Assembly (NCBI GenBank): GCA_016718275.1
Contig: JADKEA010000008.1
Span: forward strand, 1 to 64,000
Source of the DNA: Candidatus Villigracilis affinis
GTDB lineage: Bacteria; Chloroflexota; Anaerolineae; Anaerolineales; Villigracilaceae
DNA length: 64,000 nt
Direction: 5' to 3'
Positions 43,754-52,594 of this stretch are shown in pieces. Below the pieces are notes generated by a model that had not been told where the DNA came from, ran no database searches, and worked only from the letters and a program-made list of their open reading frames with translations. The position numbers and the translations under genes are program-made. Positions within the stretch are counted from its first letter, which is position 1. Each line of letters opens with the position of its first letter.

Positions 43754-46183
43754 TTACACTCTCAGCTTTTCACCTTTCGGGTCATACAGTACAGATGCCG
43801 TCACTTCTGCTTCACGGCGGCCCTCGATCAGGTCAATGGTGAAGCGATTTCCCTTCACTGCAAGTTCGGTGGGCAGATAGGCATACAGGATATTCTTCTT
43901 TACCGTAAATCCGTATCCACCGCTGCGGACACGGGTCAGCACCTTGCCTTCGTGATAAATCGCCTCACCGCCATAAATCTGGGTGAAGTCGTCACCATCA
44001 GACAATACCAGCGTGCAGAGTTTGCGTTTCACACCTTCAGCCTTTTGCTTCATCAAAGCTTCACGCCCGATGAAATCACCTTTGTTGAGGTCAACACAAA
44101 AACCAAGTCCCGCTTCATATGGTGTTTCAGAAGGAGTAATGTCTGTGGTGAAGTATTTGAATCCTTTTTCAAGACGCAGTGGGTCAAGCACCTTGTATCC
44201 GCCAAGTTCCATGCCAAATTCCCTGCCCGCTTCAATCAGCATATCCCAAACCATTGTGGCGCGGTTGTTCGGGATGTACAACTCCCAGCCCAACTCACCC
44301 GCATAACTCACACGTTGAGCAAGGACTTTCACGCCGTTGATGATGATGGGCTTCGTCATCAAATACGGATGGCCTTCATTCGAAATATCATCGCCAGTCA
44401 CTTTTCGCAGCACATCACGCGACTTGGGTCCCCATAACGCGAGACATCCATGCTCCTGTGTAATATCGCGAATGGAAACCTCTCCATCTTTTTCATCCAC
44501 ATGCATTTGGATTCGCGCCAGATCATTCGCGATGAAACCCGAGCCTGTGATGACCCAGAAATATTCCTCACCCAAACGAGTGACAGTCAGATCCGATTCG
44601 ATCCCGCCGCGCGAGTTGAGAAATTGGGTATAGATCGCACTGCCAATGGGCTTATCGATATTGCTCGATGTCAATCTCTGCAATAACGGCAACGCACCCT
44701 TTCCTTTGACCTCAATCTTCCCGAATGAGGTTAGGTCATACAAAGTGACGCGTTCACGCGTGGCAATATGTTCCTGTCTCATCCGCTCGAAGAATGGAGG
44801 CTTCGTCCAGCCCCATTGACGCTGGTCCTCGCCCATGCGCCGCCATTCATTGCCAGGGTCAAAATAATTCACGCGTTCCCAGCCAAATTTTTCACCAAAG
44901 ACCGCGCCGTTTTCCATCAAACGATAATGCACAGGACTGACACGATACGGGCGCGCATGTTCATGCTCATCATGCGGGAACTTCAAGCGATAATAATACT
45001 TTACGCTTTCCACCGTACGTTCCGCCGCATAATTGAAATCTGAATAATAGTTTCCAAAGCGTGTGGCGCGATAACCGTACACGTCCATCGGCGCCTCGCC
45101 ATCGATGATCCACTCAGCCATCAGCTTGCCCATGCCGCCTGCGCCGCCATACCCATTAAGCGACATGCCCGCCATCATCCAGAAACCCTTTACGCCAGCC
45201 ATCGGTCCAAGCAAAGGTTGACAATCGGGTGTGTATGCGCCGGGATGACGAACCAGAGTGATAATGCCCGCCTGATCTAAAAATGGAAGTCTGCGGATCG
45301 CACCTTCGAGCAGCATTTCAAATTGGTCAAAATCACCGGGGAAGCTCTTGCTACCATGTTCCCACGGCGTACCATCGATCCAGCGCGGAAGTGGTTTCGG
45401 CTCATAACCACCAATTACCAAACCGCCCTGCTCCTGCCTCATGTACACCAGATTATCGGGGTCGCGCAGACAGGGCGTCTCAGGCGAAAACTCGTGGCCC
45501 GGCACAGCTTTCAAAGCAATATGCTGATGATCAACAGGAGTGGTTGGAATGTGCAAGCCAGCCATGGCAGCGATACGCGGCGCCCACATGCCCGCCGCGT
45601 TGATGATAATCTCGCATCGAATCTCGCCTTTATCTGTTACAACCGCCTGAACCTCACCCTTCGCTGACACTTTGATCCCGGTTACGCGGGTGTTGGTATA
45701 AATTTCCACGCCGAGCTCTTTGGCAAACTTCGCCATGGATGTGGTCGTGGTGTACGGGTCAAGTTGACCGTCACGCGGCAGATAAATGCCGCCAAATAAA
45801 TTCTCTTTGGAAATTTGCGGCATGGCTTTCACCGCTTCTTCGGGAGAAATAACTTCACAATCCAAACCCAACGCTTTGGCACGGCTGACACTGCGCTCCA
45901 TCTCTTTAAGCTGTTCCTTGCTCGAAGCCACGCGCAGACTGCCCACATGGCTGAACAGGCCCAACTCGCTGTACAACTCCACGCTGTACATACGGAATTT
46001 GAGCATGGCTTGTGATGTCGCGAATTGCGTCACCAGCCCCGCCGCATGCGAAGATTCGCCGCTGGCGATCTCGCCTTTCTCAATGATCACCACATCCTTG
46101 CGTCCATTCTTCGCAAGATGATAAGCGACCTGCGCTCCATAAATTCCACCACCGATGATAACGATCTCTGCCTGAGTTTTCAT
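43754..46183 (-). CDS. Dimethylglycine/sarcosine dehydrogenase-like flavoprotein with GcvT domain (first copy)
   Basis: The 809-residue protein combines an FAD-binding oxidoreductase (AEIVIIGGGIYGAQVAYHLA, with His46 in SGESSHAAGL, the position that binds FAD covalently in dimethylglycine dehydrogenase) with a C-terminal aminomethyltransferase (GcvT) domain. The latter includes VSYAGELGWELYIPNNRATM, and LGGYKVLDPLRLEKGFKYF. Such enzymes oxidise N-methyl groups and pass the carbon to tetrahydrofolate. The ATG at 46183 follows a tggagcg site. It is 67 bases downstream of the DeoR gene and may share its regulation. Confidence 0.88.
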   Translation of the reverse strand: MKTQAEIVIIGGGIYGAQVAYHLAKNGRKDVVIIEKGEIASGESSHAAGLVTQFATSQAMLKFRMYSVELYSELGLFSHVGSLRVASSKEQLKEMERSVSRAKALGLDCEVISPEEAVKAMPQISKENLFGGIYLPRDGQLDPYTTTTSMAKFAKELGVEIYTNTRVTGIKVSAKGEVQAVVTDKGEIRCEIIINAAGMWAPRIAAMAGLHIPTTPVDHQHIALKAVPGHEFSPETPCLRDPDNLVYMRQEQGGLVIGGYEPKPLPRWIDGTPWEHGSKSFPGDFDQFEMLLEGAIRRLPFLDQAGIITLVRHPGAYTPDCQPLLGPMAGVKGFWMMAGMSLNGYGGAGGMGKLMAEWIIDGEAPMDVYGYRATRFGNYYSDFNYAAERTVESVKYYYRLKFPHDEHEHARPYRVSPVHYRLMENGAVFGEKFGWERVNYFDPGNEWRRMGEDQRQWGWTKPPFFERMRQEHIATRERVTLYDLTSFGKIEVKGKGALPLLQRLTSSNIDKPIGSAIYTQFLNSRGGIESDLTVTRLGEEYFWVITGSGFIANDLARIQMHVDEKDGEVSIRDITQEHGCLALWGPKSRDVLRKVTGDDISNEGHPYLMTKPIIINGVKVLAQRVSYAGELGWELYIPNNRATMVWDMLIEAGREFGMELGGYKVLDPLRLEKGFKYFTTDITPSETPYEAGLGFCVDLNKGDFIGREALMKQKAEGVKRKLCTLVLSDGDDFTQIYGGEAIYHEGKVLTRVRSGGYGFTVKKNILYAYLPTELAVKGNRFTIDLIEGRREAEVTASVLYDPKGEKLRV

Positions 46184-46250
46184 TTTCGCTCCATTGAGAG
46201 TAGATAAGTAAACAGGTACATCGTCGAACCGTGTTTCCGTGTCTACGTAT

Positions 46251-47039
46251 TTATATTTTTTCATTCCTTGCAAGCAGCACTTCCACTGCATGCTCGGAAA
46301 GGTCCTTCATTGCTTCCCTGCCAAAACCGTCGTCGCTGACAAGTTTATCGATCTCGCTGATATTTGCCACAGGGAAGTTCGAAACGGCGCCCCATTTACT
46401 GTGATCCGCGACTACGATCACCTGGCCTTTGGTGCGCTCGATCATCTTCCGCACAACTTCAGCTTCCTGGTTGGTGGGAACCGTACAGCCGTGTTTTAGG
46501 GAGACTCCATCTACGCCGAGAATCACTTTGTTGGCAAAGACCATGTTCAAATTGTCCAGCGCGAAGCGGCCTGCCAATGAGTTGGAGCGTGACTGGAATT
46601 CGCCGCCCGTCAAATAGTAGTGAAAACCTGCGTCGCCCAATTCCAAAGCTGCATTCACGTTGTTCGTAAAGATCGTAATGCGCGAATCGCGGCGGATGTG
46701 CTGAAGAACCTGCGTAGCCGTCGTACCGCTGTTGACAAAAACGATGTCGCCCTCTTCGATCAACGAAGCGGCGAGTTCACCGATCAGTTTTTTCTCTTCT
46801 GGAAAATGCTGTGCGCGCTGTTGGTATTCCTGTTCAAAAATGATGCGCTGATTAAGAATCGCGCCCCCATGTGTGCGTTCGAGAATCCCCTTTTGTTCGA
46901 GCCATTCGAGGTCGCGGCGAACGGTTGCCTCAGAAGTCTCAAGCAGATTCATCAAGTCCGCAGTGCGCGCGATCTGATGAATCGCAAGAAATTCCTGAAT
47001 CCTCTCTCTTCGTTGGGCTGGGATAAGGGGTTTTCCCAT
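46251..47039 (-). CDS. DeoR-family transcriptional regulator
   Basis: The 262-residue regulator has an N-terminal helix-turn-helix (RTADLMNLLETSEATVRRDL, then EWLEQKGILERTHGGA) and a sugar-phosphate-sensing domain (GDIVFVNSGTTATQVLQHI, then KVILGVDGVSLKHGCTVPT). DeoR proteins usually repress sugar or polyol genes and respond to a phosphorylated intermediate. The ATG at 47039 lies 7 bases after a TATAAT box, so the mRNA is probably leaderless. It is divergent from the CBS gene across a shared promoter. It probably controls the flavoprotein and kinase genes around it. Confidence 0.9.
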   Translation of the reverse strand: MGKPLIPAQRRERIQEFLAIHQIARTADLMNLLETSEATVRRDLEWLEQKGILERTHGGAILNQRIIFEQEYQQRAQHFPEEKKLIGELAASLIEEGDIVFVNSGTTATQVLQHIRRDSRITIFTNNVNAALELGDAGFHYYLTGGEFQSRSNSLAGRFALDNLNMVFANKVILGVDGVSLKHGCTVPTNQEAEVVRKMIERTKGQVIVVADHSKWGAVSNFPVANISEIDKLVSDDGFGREAMKDLSEHAVEVLLARNEKI

Positions 47040-47046
47040 TTGGCGG

Positions 47047-47098
47047 ATTATATAAGAATTTGAAGGAATTTGCAAGTTTTTGATTTTTTCATTATAAT
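47047..47098. promoter_or_regulatory. Symmetric bidirectional promoter sharing one palindromic -35 box
   Basis: The palindrome TTGCAA at 47070-47075 can be the -35 box for both strands. TATAAT lies at 47093-47098 on the plus strand and at 47052-47047 on the minus strand. Both are exactly 17 bases from TTGCAA. It would drive the CBS gene to the right and deoR to the left. Confidence 0.75.
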
Positions 47099-47114
47099 TC
47101 GTGCAATTCCGTTC

Positions 47115-47157
47115 AGACCTGACAGGCTCAATAATCACAGTAAAACCTGTCAGGTCT
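47115..47157. promoter_or_regulatory. Perfect 12-bp inverted repeat in the CBS gene leader
   Basis: AGACCTGACAGG (47115-47126) and CCTGTCAGGTCT (47146-47157) are exact complements with a 19-base spacer. They start about 10 bases after the predicted transcription start. It could be a DeoR operator or an RNA hairpin in the leader. A dispersed repeat is the other possibility, because similar sequences are common in some bacterial genomes. Confidence 0.6.
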
Positions 47158-47183
47158 TGGCTTTGATTTTATTGGAGTCGTCC

Positions 47184-47993
47184 ATGGCAAAACTCGTAAA
47201 AGATCTCATGCACCCGGGCATCATCACATGCAAACCAACTGCCACATTGGGACAAGTGGCGGTGTTACTGAATCAACATAATGTGCATGCCTTATTCGTC
47301 ATAGATCGTGATGGGCGCATCATGGGAGTGATCACAGATTTTGACCTGATGGCAGGTGAATGGCTTTCCTCCGATCCCGATAGTTTAAATGTCATGCGGA
47401 AATTAACCGCTGCGGATCTGATGTCTAACCCGGTGGATACCATCCCCTCAAACACTCCCCTCCCTGAAGCAGTTGACCAGTTTATGAAAAAAGGCGTTTC
47501 ACGCTTCCTGGTAATTGAGAACGAAAAACCCGTTGGCATACTCTCCCTTTCAGATTTCGTCGCCAGCATCGCCGACAATGTCAAGTCAAAGCGAGACACG
47601 GTCGCCGATGTCATGTCGGATGCAATTCTGGTTTGCCGCGGCAAGACCCCTGTGGCCTCTGCCGCACGCGCCATGACATCCGCCGGGTGGCGTTCCGTAT
47701 TGGTGGTGGATGCCAAGGGCAAGATCCTCGGCGTCGTCAGCGGGCACGATCTGCTGCGTTTCGTCAAAGACGGCCTGGATGAAAAGCTGGTCGTCCGCGA
47801 TGTAATGCACCCCGCATTGACCATCGACATTCACGCCAGTTTGCGCGATGCGGCCAACATGATGATCCAAAACCATCACCACCGTCTGGTCGTGATCGAC
47901 AAGGATGACCCCGACGCATTCCCTCTCGGTGCGATCTCCACATTTGATATTGTTGCAGAAATGGCGAACCCCAATTCGGTTTGGCAGAAATAA
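47184..47993 (+). CDS. Four-CBS-domain protein
   Basis: The 269-residue protein is made of four CBS motifs in two Bateman pairs (VKDLMHPGIITCKPTATLGQ, then DLMSNPVDTIPSNTPLPEAV, then VADVMSDAILVCRGKTPVAS, then VRDVMHPALTIDIHASLRDA). CBS pairs bind adenine nucleotides or related ligands and sense energy state. There is no attached enzyme or channel domain. The ATG at 47184 has ggagtcgtcc before it. Its promoter is shared with deoR, which hints at a regulatory role for the neighbouring metabolic genes. Confidence 0.88.
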   Translation: MAKLVKDLMHPGIITCKPTATLGQVAVLLNQHNVHALFVIDRDGRIMGVITDFDLMAGEWLSSDPDSLNVMRKLTAADLMSNPVDTIPSNTPLPEAVDQFMKKGVSRFLVIENEKPVGILSLSDFVASIADNVKSKRDTVADVMSDAILVCRGKTPVASAARAMTSAGWRSVLVVDAKGKILGVVSGHDLLRFVKDGLDEKLVVRDVMHPALTIDIHASLRDAANMMIQNHHHRLVVIDKDDPDAFPLGAISTFDIVAEMANPNSVWQK

Positions 47994-48001
47994 CTTTGTA
48001 G

Positions 48002-48020
48002 GTCACGCTAGAAGCGTGAC
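48002..48020. repeat. Short perfect hairpin between CBS and flavoprotein genes
   Basis: GTCACGCT and AGCGTGAC form an 8-bp stem with a 3-base loop, 8 bases after the CBS stop. No T-tract follows. It may be a transcript-end stabiliser or part of a dispersed repeat. Confidence 0.5.
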
Positions 48021-48043
48021 TTACTCATTTCAAGGAGAAAAGT

Positions 48044-50476
48044 ATGTCCGATTTTCCAACACAGGCACAGGTCGTTATCATCGGCGGAGGCGTGGGCGGC
48101 GCAAGCATTGCCTATCACCTCACGAAGTTAGGATGGAAGGATGTCGTCATCATTGAAAAGCACGAACTGACATCAGGCTCCACATGGCATTCGGCGGGGC
48201 TCGTCGGCCAGATGCGCTCAGATGCCAACCTCACCCGTATGATGCACTACAGCACAGACTTGTATCGCAGCCTCAAAGCCGAAACGGGCCAGGATACCTC
48301 GTGGCGCGAAGTTGGCGGTATTCGTCTTGCATCCTCAGCCGAACGCATGGAAGAGAACAAGCGCCTGGTCGGCATGGCCCGTTCCTTCGGCGTACCGATG
48401 GAATTGATCTCCCCGAAAGAAGCACAGAACATGTTCCCGCTGATGGATATCACCGGTGTTGTTGGCGCGGCCTACACACCCAACGATGGCAGCATTGACC
48501 CAACCGGGTTGACCAATGCCCTCGCCATTGGCGCGAAGAATCGCGGAGCAAAGATCTTTACCAACACCACTGTCACTGCGATCAACGTTAAGAACGGACG
48601 CGTGCACGAGGTCGTCACTGACAAGGGTACGATCAAAACCGAGGTGGTGGTCAATGCCTCGGGTATGTGGGGACGCGAGATCGGTAAAATGGTCGGGTTG
48701 AGTCTGCCAGTGCTTCCAATGGCGCATTTGTACATTATGACCAAGCCCATCGAAGGCGTAACCAACACATTCCCCAACCTGCGCGATCCTGATTTGCTGG
48801 TCTATTGGCGCGAAGAGGTCGGCGGATTGGTTACAGGCGGGTACGAACGTCAGCCCGCAACCTTTGGCATGAACGGCATTCCGAAGGATTTCAAATTCCA
48901 ATTGCTCCCGCCCGATTGGGAGCGCTTCACACCGTTGATGGAAAATTCCATCCGCCGTGTGCCTGCGGTGGAAACAGCAGAAGTGAAGATGCTATTGAAC
49001 GGCCCCGAAGGCTTCACGCCCGATGGTGAATTTTTGCTCGGCCCGACATCCGTCAAGGGCTTCTGGGTGGCGTGCGCTTTCTGCGCGCATGGACTCGCAG
49101 GCGCAGGCGGCATTGGCAAGGTCATGGCCGAATGGATCGTGGATGGGAATCCCGAGTGGGATATGTGGCGTCTTGATGTGCGCCGCTTTGGTCCGAACTA
49201 CAATAATCTTGATTATGTGGCAGCCCGCACCTTCGAAACCTATACCCAGTATTACGACATCCACTATCCAGGCGAGGAAAGAATCTCACGCCGCAATGTG
49301 CGTACCTCCCCCACCTACTTCCGTCTGCGCGATCTCGGCTGTTCCTTCGGCGAGAAGATGGGCTGGGAACGCCCGAACTGGTATCGCATCTACGAAGAAA
49401 AAGCCACGCACGGTCACGAGCCGAAGGGTTGGATGCGCCACAACTGGAGCCGTGCAATCGGCCACGAACATTTGATGACACGCGAAAATGCAGGCCTCTT
49501 TGATGAAACCTCCTTCAATAAATTTGAGGTTCGCGGACCCGGTGCATTGAAGTTCCTCAATTATGTTTGCTCCAACCAGATCGATGTGCCTGTCGGTAAT
49601 CTGGTTTATACCCAGTGTCTCAACAAGCGCGGCGGAATCGAATGCGATTTCACAGTCACTCGCCTTGCGGAAGACCGCTTCTTCATTGTGACAGGCACAG
49701 CGTTCGGCCAGCACGATATGTCGTGGCTCTCGCTGCAAATGCCCGAGGACGGCAGTGTAACTTTGGAAGATGTCGGCTCTTCGATGGTTTGTATTGGCAT
49801 GTGGGGACCGAAAGCGCGCACAATTTTGGAGAAGGTCACAACGGAGGATGTTTCGAATGCAGGCTTCCCGTACATGACTTCGAAGCGCATCAACGTCGGT
49901 GATGTGCCAGTCCTCGCTTCGCGCGTGACTTATGTAGGCGAGCTGGGCTGGGAATTTTACTGCGCCTCTGAATACGGTCTGCGATTGTGGGATACGCTCT
50001 GGGAAGCGGGTCAAAGCGAAGGCATGGTTGCTGGCGGATACAAAGCCATTGACACGTTGCGTCTTGAAAAGGGTTATCGTTATTGGAGCGGTGAGATTTC
50101 CCCCGATTACACTCCTTACGAAGCAGGCCTCGGTTTCGCGGTGAAGCTCGACAAGGAGAATTTCATCGGCAAGGATGCTTTAGTCAAGCAAAAGGCGGAA
50201 GGGATCAAACGCAAACTTTGCACGATCACCCTCGACGATGACCGCACGATCGTCATCGGCAAGGAGCCAATCCGTGTTGGCGATAAGCTGGTCGGCTGGG
50301 TGGCTTCAGGCGGATTCGGGTATTCGATCAACAAATCCATTGCGTATGCATATCTGCCAATGGAATTCGCCAAGGCTGGAACAAAATTGAGCGTGGAATG
50401 TTTCGGCGAGCAGGTCAGCGCGGAGGTGGCGCAGGCTGTGTTATGGGATCCCAAGGCCGAGAGAGTTCGTCAGTAA
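48044..50476 (+). CDS. Dimethylglycine/sarcosine dehydrogenase-like flavoprotein with GcvT domain (second copy)
   Basis: The 810-residue protein is homologous along its whole length to the one at 43754-46183. The FAD site is QVVIIGGGVGGASIAYHLTK, with His49 in SGSTWHSAGL, which matches the covalent-FAD motif of dimethylglycine dehydrogenase more closely than copy one. The GcvT half has VTYVGELGWEFYCASEYGLR and VAGGYKAIDTLRLEKGYRYW. Having two different flavoproteins suggests two successive N-demethylations or two substrates. A caaggaga ribosome binding site precedes the start. Confidence 0.9.
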   Translation: MSDFPTQAQVVIIGGGVGGASIAYHLTKLGWKDVVIIEKHELTSGSTWHSAGLVGQMRSDANLTRMMHYSTDLYRSLKAETGQDTSWREVGGIRLASSAERMEENKRLVGMARSFGVPMELISPKEAQNMFPLMDITGVVGAAYTPNDGSIDPTGLTNALAIGAKNRGAKIFTNTTVTAINVKNGRVHEVVTDKGTIKTEVVVNASGMWGREIGKMVGLSLPVLPMAHLYIMTKPIEGVTNTFPNLRDPDLLVYWREEVGGLVTGGYERQPATFGMNGIPKDFKFQLLPPDWERFTPLMENSIRRVPAVETAEVKMLLNGPEGFTPDGEFLLGPTSVKGFWVACAFCAHGLAGAGGIGKVMAEWIVDGNPEWDMWRLDVRRFGPNYNNLDYVAARTFETYTQYYDIHYPGEERISRRNVRTSPTYFRLRDLGCSFGEKMGWERPNWYRIYEEKATHGHEPKGWMRHNWSRAIGHEHLMTRENAGLFDETSFNKFEVRGPGALKFLNYVCSNQIDVPVGNLVYTQCLNKRGGIECDFTVTRLAEDRFFIVTGTAFGQHDMSWLSLQMPEDGSVTLEDVGSSMVCIGMWGPKARTILEKVTTEDVSNAGFPYMTSKRINVGDVPVLASRVTYVGELGWEFYCASEYGLRLWDTLWEAGQSEGMVAGGYKAIDTLRLEKGYRYWSGEISPDYTPYEAGLGFAVKLDKENFIGKDALVKQKAEGIKRKLCTITLDDDRTIVIGKEPIRVGDKLVGWVASGGFGYSINKSIAYAYLPMEFAKAGTKLSVECFGEQVSAEVAQAVLWDPKAERVRQ

Positions 50477-50591
50477 ACAGAACCAGGCATGAGTTAAGAA
50501 ATGAAGCGTTGCATCATCCGAGGCAAAGGGAATTCAAAAAAATTCCCCCAGCCCTGGTAAAAAATCCAAAACCAACCAAAGGAAGGATTTC

Positions 50592-51527
50592 ATGACAATG
50601 ACTCTAGCAATTGACAAGGCCATCGCAAAAGTACCGTTTTTGGCAGATTCGAAGAACATCAAGAAGACTCCGTTAAGCGGCGGGATCACGAATCTAAATT
50701 TCAGGATCGACGCAGATGGAAGGTCTTATGTAATTCGTCTCGCGGGTGAGGGAACCGATCAACTGGGGATCAAACGTGATGTTGAATATGCGGCGAACAA
50801 GGCCGCTGGTGAACTAGGCATCGCCCCCGAGGTGGTTTTCTTCATTGAACCTGAGGGATACATCGTTACACGCTTTAGCAACGGCAAACGCATCATGCCG
50901 GAGGATATTGTCAAACCCGATTATCTGGCGCGCATCGCAAAGAAGATTCGATTGTTTCACCGCCGCGCGCCGAAATTAAAAGGCGAATTCAACGTATTCA
51001 AGCGCGTGGAGATGTTGAAGAAGGTATCCAAATCCAACAACGCCAGATTCCCGCACGATTGGGATTTCATCATGCAAAAGATGAATGAGGTAAAAAAGGC
51101 TTTGGAAAAAGACCCATACGTGCCAACTCCCTGCCATAATGACCTGCTTAATTTGAACTGGCTTGATGAGGATGTGCCTGGCGATATCGGCGAGATCCGA
51201 CTGCTGGACTGGGAATATGCGGGTATGGGAGACATCTTCTTTGACCTCGGCAATTTCAGCCATCATCACCGTTTGAATGAAGACCAAGTGGACCTGTTCC
51301 TGTATGAATATTTCGGCGAGATCACAGACAAAAATTACGCCCGCCTGCGCCTAATGTGGCCGATGTCTGAATTGCATGAGGCAATGTGGGGCACCACACA
51401 AACAGGCATTTCGAAACTGGAGGAGGATTTCCAGGGTTATGCCGATCTGTGGTTTGGGCGCTTCCGCCAACACGTGACCGACTTCCGCTGGGAACAGTGG
51501 TTGAAGGATGTGGCTAAGAAAAAATAA
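50592..51527 (+). CDS. Choline/ethanolamine-kinase-like phosphotransferase (LicA type)
   Basis: The 311-residue protein has the choline-kinase/aminoglycoside-phosphotransferase fold. GGITNLNFRIDADGRSYVIR is the nucleotide-binding N-lobe. Brenner's motif is PCHNDLLNLNW (His182, Asp184), and the metal site is LLDWEYAGMGDIFFDLGN (Asp206, Asp218). LicA-type enzymes phosphorylate choline; relatives phosphorylate ethanolamine or other amino alcohols. A ggaagg ribosome binding site lies before the start. It heads the right-hand gene block with an aldolase, an aminotransferase and a phosphatase, so its product probably feeds that route. Confidence 0.85.
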   Translation: MTMTLAIDKAIAKVPFLADSKNIKKTPLSGGITNLNFRIDADGRSYVIRLAGEGTDQLGIKRDVEYAANKAAGELGIAPEVVFFIEPEGYIVTRFSNGKRIMPEDIVKPDYLARIAKKIRLFHRRAPKLKGEFNVFKRVEMLKKVSKSNNARFPHDWDFIMQKMNEVKKALEKDPYVPTPCHNDLLNLNWLDEDVPGDIGEIRLLDWEYAGMGDIFFDLGNFSHHHRLNEDQVDLFLYEYFGEITDKNYARLRLMWPMSELHEAMWGTTQTGISKLEEDFQGYADLWFGRFRQHVTDFRWEQWLKDVAKKK

Positions 51528-51627
51528 GGATGAAAGATGACGGATGAAAAAACTCGTCCTTCACAAATCATCCTGTTTGTAAAAGCTCGACTATTCTAAA
51601 AAAGAAAAATAAAGCAAGGAGAAAACC

Positions 51628-52503
51628 ATGTCTATCGTAAATGCAAAAGAAATTATGATCCCAGCGGCGAAAGAGGGATGGGCCGTGGGCGCGTTCAATG
51701 TCACCGACTTACTCCAGTTCGAAGCGGTGATCGATGCGGCGATCGAGAAGAAAGCCCCCGTCATTGTTCAGACCTCCGTCAAGCCCTCGCAATTTCTGGG
51801 TACTCAAATGATGGTGAACATCTATCGTACGCTGGCTGAGTCTGCCCCTGTGCCGGTGTGCCTGCACCTCGACCACTCCACCAGCATCGACTACTGCAAG
51901 AAGTGCGCGGATGCTGGCTATACCAACATTATGATCGACGCTTCCAAGCAGTCTTATGATGAGAACATCCGCCAGACCAAGGAAGTGGTGGATTACTGCC
52001 ACGCCATTGGTGGCATTTCCGTCGAAGGCGAATTGGGAACCGTAGGCGGTGTGGAAGACCAGATCAAGGTTGCGGAAGATGAAGCGCAGCTTGCCAACCC
52101 CGAACAATCCGTTGAATTCGTTGAGCGCACCGGCGTGGATATCTTCGCCCCCGCCATCGGCACGGCACACGGCGTGTACAAGACCAAGAATCCGAAAATC
52201 GACTTCGAGCGCATGGCCATCATCCACAAGATGTTGAACAGCAACGGCATCAAGACCCCGCTTGTTGTCCACGGCGGAACAGGCCTGCCCGATGATTATG
52301 TTGCCAAATTGCTGGCGGCTGGCGGCGCGAAATTCAACGTCTCCACCGAGTTGAAGCACACCCTGCTCGATGCCAAATGGGAATACCTTAGCGCCCACCG
52401 CGATGAATATGACCCCGGCAAGCTGGATGTCTTCGTCCGCGATGCGACCCGCAAGGCCGTAATGCACTGGATGGATAAACTAGGCTGTGAAGGCAAAGCG
52501 TAA
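51628..52503 (+). CDS. Class II aldolase of the fructose-bisphosphate/tagatose-bisphosphate family
   Basis: The 291-residue enzyme has the zinc ligands and catalytic acid of the family: VCLHLDHSTSID (catalytic Asp82, zinc ligand His83), SVEGELGTVGGVED (Glu135), IGTAHGVYKTKNPK (His181), and PLVVHGGTGLPDD (His215). The phosphate loop (GGAKFNVSTELK) is kept. It is close to the GatY/KbaY/FbaA branch, which cleaves ketose bisphosphates or related phosphates. A caaggagaa ribosome binding site is present. In this cluster it may cleave a phosphorylated intermediate made by the kinase and aminotransferase. Confidence 0.88.
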   Translation: MSIVNAKEIMIPAAKEGWAVGAFNVTDLLQFEAVIDAAIEKKAPVIVQTSVKPSQFLGTQMMVNIYRTLAESAPVPVCLHLDHSTSIDYCKKCADAGYTNIMIDASKQSYDENIRQTKEVVDYCHAIGGISVEGELGTVGGVEDQIKVAEDEAQLANPEQSVEFVERTGVDIFAPAIGTAHGVYKTKNPKIDFERMAIIHKMLNSNGIKTPLVVHGGTGLPDDYVAKLLAAGGAKFNVSTELKHTLLDAKWEYLSAHRDEYDPGKLDVFVRDATRKAVMHWMDKLGCEGKA

Positions 52504-52519
52504 TTTGTAAATCAGGGAT

Positions 52520-52553
52520 TAGTGATTAGGAATTACACTATGCCTAATCACTA
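52520..52553. repeat. Perfect 11-bp hairpin between aldolase and aminotransferase genes
   Basis: TAGTGATTAGG (52520-52530) and CCTAATCACTA (52543-52553) enclose a 12-base loop. No T-tract follows. It could adjust relative expression of the flanking genes. Confidence 0.5.
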
Positions 52554-52594
52554 GTCTATGAAGATTATCTTAAATAAATCAGGAGTTATAAAGC

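Noticed and set aside
51709..52467. 252-residue minus-strand frame opposite the aldolase
   Set aside because: Antisense shadow; the plus-strand aldolase has all zinc ligands and a ribosome binding site.
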